Source: Promethearchaeota archaeon (GTDB taxonomy: Archaea > Asgardarchaeota > Lokiarchaeia > Sigynarchaeales > SOKP01). From it: a DNA stretch of 6,589 bases. The position numbers and the translations under genes were made by a program. This document shows positions 6,351-6,589 of this stretch, piece by piece. Location: positions 1 through 6,589 of the forward strand of contig WJIN01000060.1 of the NCBI GenBank assembly GCA_014730295.1, read 5' to 3'. The number at the start of each line of letters is the position of its first letter. Position 1 is the first letter of the stretch. A model generated the notes under the pieces. It was not told where the DNA came from. It searched no databases and worked only from the letters and a program-made list of their open reading frames with translations.

Positions 6351-6589
6351 CTCAAAATCGAAGGTATCATCAAAGATATGACGACAAACTTAGGTGGTTT
6401 GTTTCGCACCCAAAGCTTTAAGCATATATTCCTCCAAAATTGCCTCACTCATGTCAAATGGGCGGTTTCCCGGCATGTAAAAGCGTTTGCGGGCTTATCT
6501 GTCCATTCGAAAAAACCGATTCCCCCAGAATGGAGATGGCTCCTTGCAAGGTTTTATCGCGTTATTGATTCGAAGCATGAAACGGACGC
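6351..6589 (+). pseudogene. transposase, in-frame continuation after the TAG, cut by window edge
   Basis: Directly after the TAG, the same frame stays open for 79 codons to the window end. It begins LKIEGIIKDMTTNLGGLF, followed by the segment FKHIFLQNCLTHVKW (263-277, counting the TAG as 240) and, near the window end, PPEWRWLLARFY. The aspartate of IIKDM is codon 249, 59 codons after D190, a plausible distance for the second catalytic aspartate. Composition and codon use match the part before the stop. There is no start codon that would give a separate sensible protein. Most simply it is the C-terminal half of a transposase broken by one nonsense mutation; readthrough or amber decoding is the alternative. 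The C-terminus lies outside the window. Confidence 0.7.

Larger units (their letters stand above)
5592..6589 (+). mobile_element. insertion sequence, left part only
   Basis: The element is recognised by its transposase and by a clear change in composition: from about 5590 G+C rises to roughly 40-45%, against 25-30% in the glycan genes, and arginine shifts from mostly AGA/AGG to many CGN codons. The true left end is not known; I place it at the inverted repeat starting at 5592, but it could lie up to about 70 bases further left. The right end, its terminal inverted repeat and any target duplication lie outside the window. The IS family is unassigned, possibly one of the archaeal types lumped as ISNCY or IS6-like. 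Confidence 0.55.

Noticed and set aside
6134..6448. Open frame of 104 codons on the minus strand
   Set aside because: It is antisense to the catalytic core of the transposase and has no recognisable motif.

Overview
The window is a stretch of very AT-rich DNA (about 25-30% G+C by eye) carrying part of a surface-polysaccharide gene cluster, followed by a gene-poor region and the left part of an insertion sequence. An archaeal host is my best guess. The one clear promoter is a TATA box close to a start codon, strong Shine-Dalgarno sequences are absent, and the transposase looks to me like an archaeal type. An AT-rich methanogen or an Asgard-type archaeon would fit, but nothing here is diagnostic and an AT-rich bacterium is not excluded.

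Layout: (1) bases 1-926, plus strand: the 3' part of a polysaccharide pyruvyl transferase gene whose reading frame is open to the left window edge. (2) Bases 985-2595, minus strand and convergent with it: a 536-residue capsule-biosynthesis-like (KpsC/KpsS-like, GT-B-type) protein that appears to start at TTG, 18 bases downstream of a TATA box. (3) Bases 2596-2779: a divergent intergenic region with a TATA box and a striking A6-GATC-T9 palindrome. (4) Bases 2780-3874 and 3904-4794, plus strand, 29 bases apart: a family 4 glycosyltransferase and a family 2 glycosyltransferase, probably one operon. (5) Bases 4795 to about 5590: nearly 800 bases without a credible gene, holding an imperfect hairpin, an AT palindrome and a short direct repeat. 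(6) From about 5592 to the right edge: an insertion sequence with a zinc-ribbon DDE transposase. Its frame is broken by a single TAG at 6348-6350, and the homologous-looking protein sequence continues in the same frame to the window end.

How the genes fit together (inference): the two glycosyltransferases would extend a glycan from nucleotide- or lipid-linked sugars, the capsule-like protein would add or prime another sugar, and the pyruvyl transferase would add a pyruvate ketal to a sugar of the finished unit. The product could be an exopolysaccharide, S-layer glycan or cell-wall polymer. The insertion sequence has higher G+C and more CGN arginine codons than its neighbours, so it looks like a more recent arrival at the edge of the cluster.

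The most interesting point is the in-frame amber codon in the transposase. The ordinary explanation is a nonsense mutation. Amber decoding (pyrrolysine in some archaea) or readthrough is a testable alternative, because the downstream frame is uninterrupted and all four glycan genes end in TAA. I found no convincing new defence, RNA or other undescribed system in the window.
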